This document shows, piece by piece, positions 5,921-6,703 of a stretch of 6,703 bases of DNA (position 1 is its first letter; the number at the start of each line of letters is the position of its first letter). The DNA comes from an uncultured Clostridia bacterium. GTDB lineage: Bacteria; Bacillota; Clostridia; Christensenellales; CAG-917. A program made the position numbers and the translations under genes. Below the pieces are notes generated by a model, which saw nothing but the letters and a program-made list of their open reading frames with translations, had not been told where the DNA came from and searched no databases. The stretch is taken from positions 1 to 6,703 of the forward strand of contig CALGEU010000065.1 in NCBI GenBank assembly GCA_937881285.1, read 5' to 3'.

Positions 5921-5997
5921 TCAAGAATCCGAGAAACTAATAAGTTTTTTATGAAAAACTAAAACGATAAAACAGCCGTCAAATTGACGGCTGTCTT
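5904..5997. repeat. Second copy of the ppdK 3' end, non-coding remnant
   Basis: Differs from 5730-5823 at four positions (5922, 5966, 5971, 5983). It keeps the ppdK tail codons and stop at 5938-5940, but there is no upstream ppdK frame, so it is a remnant and not a gene. Similarity may continue slightly upstream (CGTCT-GC at 5891-5898) with a 5-nt gap. Confidence 0.9.
5969..5997 (-). terminator. Terminator of the right-hand minus-strand gene, from the duplicated stem
   Basis: Minus-strand RNA forms AAGACAGCCGTC (5997-5986 approximately) paired with GACGGCTGTTTT, with one G-U and a T-rich tail. On the plus strand the same pair is an A-C mismatch. It lies 28 nt beyond the stop of the minus-strand gene, so the copied stem is better suited to that gene. 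Confidence 0.7.
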
Positions 5998-6025
5998 TAA
6001 TTGAAAAATTTTTTGTGCAAAAAAA

Positions 6026-6703
6026 CTATTCTTGTGATTCGTCTTTGAGAGATTCTTCGTAGGCGGAAATCAATCCGTTGAAGTATTCGTTATAGTCGGT
6101 TATTATCGAGTCGGGGTAGAACGGGGTCATGGTTTCGTTCACGTCTACGATAGTTCCGTCGACGAAAACGGACACAGGACGCGTCGGAGTGCCGCTCGCG
6201 AGATCGTATTTGTCGTTTCCGATAGTCATCGTAACGGGTTTTGCGGTGTCGTCGTTTCTTTCAAAGGAAACGGCAAGGTCTGTTTGCACGACAGGCGTTT
6301 TGTCCTGTTTCAGCGCATAATAGAGCGTTGCTTTGCACGTTGCGGAGTCAACGAGATAATACTTGTAGATATACTCGCTGAAGTTTTTTTGCAATCCGTT
6401 GTCGATTTCGGTGTAAAACATTCCGTTGAATTGATACAAATCGTAGTCGAAAACGGGCATATCGTTGTAAAGTTTTTGCACGACGGAAAGGTCTGTCGCT
6501 TTGCTTATTTTCTTGTACTCGATGTCGTATGCGTCAGTCAGTTTGGTTGCGGCGCGCCAACGAGATATGAGCATGGTTTCTTTGTTTGAATCCACGAAAA
6601 ACGAATTGCTCCTTTCGCCTTCGCCGAGAATGAAACTTACGGAAGTGATTTCGTTTTTGTCGTTTTGGGAGTATTCGAGTTTGACTTTTCTCGCAAACGC
6701 GGG
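6026..6703 (-). CDS. Hypothetical protein, C-terminal part, open at the right edge
   Basis: Reads without a stop from the right edge (6703) to TAG at 6028-6026, giving 225 residues. The N-terminus is outside the window, so the internal GTG at 6595 should not be taken as the start. The visible part is polar and rich in Tyr, Asp, Thr and Val. It has alternating hydrophobic stretches such as VSVFVDGTIVDV, YKYYLVDSATCKATLYYAL and VTMTIGNDKYDL, suggesting a beta-rich fold, and it ends in an acidic helix-like tail ESLKDESQE. There is no membrane segment in this part and no catalytic motif I recognise. It could be the exported part of a lipoprotein or cell-surface protein, but the signal region is not visible. 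A terminator built from the duplicated ppdK stem follows its stop. Confidence 0.78.
   Translation of the reverse strand, partial: PAFARKVKLEYSQNDKNEITSVSFILGEGERSNSFFVDSNKETMLISRWRAATKLTDAYDIEYKKISKATDLSVVQKLYNDMPVFDYDLYQFNGMFYTEIDNGLQKNFSEYIYKYYLVDSATCKATLYYALKQDKTPVVQTDLAVSFERNDDTAKPVTMTIGNDKYDLASGTPTRPVSVFVDGTIVDVNETMTPFYPDSIITDYNEYFNGLISAYEESLKDESQE

Noticed and set aside
5824..5961. A short plus-strand frame through the palindromic segment and the duplicated ppdK tail
   Set aside because: It has only a non-ATG start without a ribosome binding site and reads the ppdK tail out of its native frame.
6284..6589. A 101-codon plus-strand frame opposite the right-hand gene
   Set aside because: The minus-strand frame is open to the window edge and ends 28 nt before a fitting terminator; the plus frame has no such support.

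Overview
The window looks like a chromosomal segment of a Gram-positive-type anaerobe, most likely an uncultured Bacillota/Clostridia relative. This is inferred from a clostridial-type pyruvate,phosphate dikinase, strong AGGAGG-type ribosome binding sites, sigma-A-like promoters and compact GC-stem/U-tract terminators. No phage, IS, CRISPR, tRNA or rRNA gene was seen.

Layout. Positions 1-1370 (+) hold two tandem paralogous genes for very acidic, Glu-rich proteins of unknown function that share a C-terminal domain of about 78 residues; the first is cut by the left edge. A strong terminator at 1396-1440 closes this pair. Positions 1371-1786 are a convergent gene-free stretch with three terminator-like hairpins and a short direct repeat. 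Positions 1787-2740 (-) encode a CorA-family divalent-cation transporter. Its leader (about 2741-2868) carries a short ORF with its own Shine-Dalgarno, encoding MDADPGSSHISTNALAL, and hairpins near the corA start. This is the best candidate for an undescribed regulatory unit here. Positions 2869-3120 are a divergent promoter region with T-tracts phased at 10 bp and an excellent ppdK promoter. Positions 3121-5766 (+) encode pyruvate,phosphate dikinase. Positions 5767-6025 contain the ppdK terminator and, 174 bp further on, a near-identical second copy of the ppdK 3' end plus terminator. The second copy is joined to a palindromic 83-bp segment, and its terminator now points at the minus-strand gene from the right. 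Positions 6026-6703 (-) are the 3' part of an unrecognised gene running off the right edge.

The genes do not form one pathway. PpdK interconverts pyruvate and phosphoenolpyruvate in central metabolism and CorA supplies Mg2+. Their divergent arrangement is the only contextual link. The acidic proteins and the right-hand gene have no assigned role.
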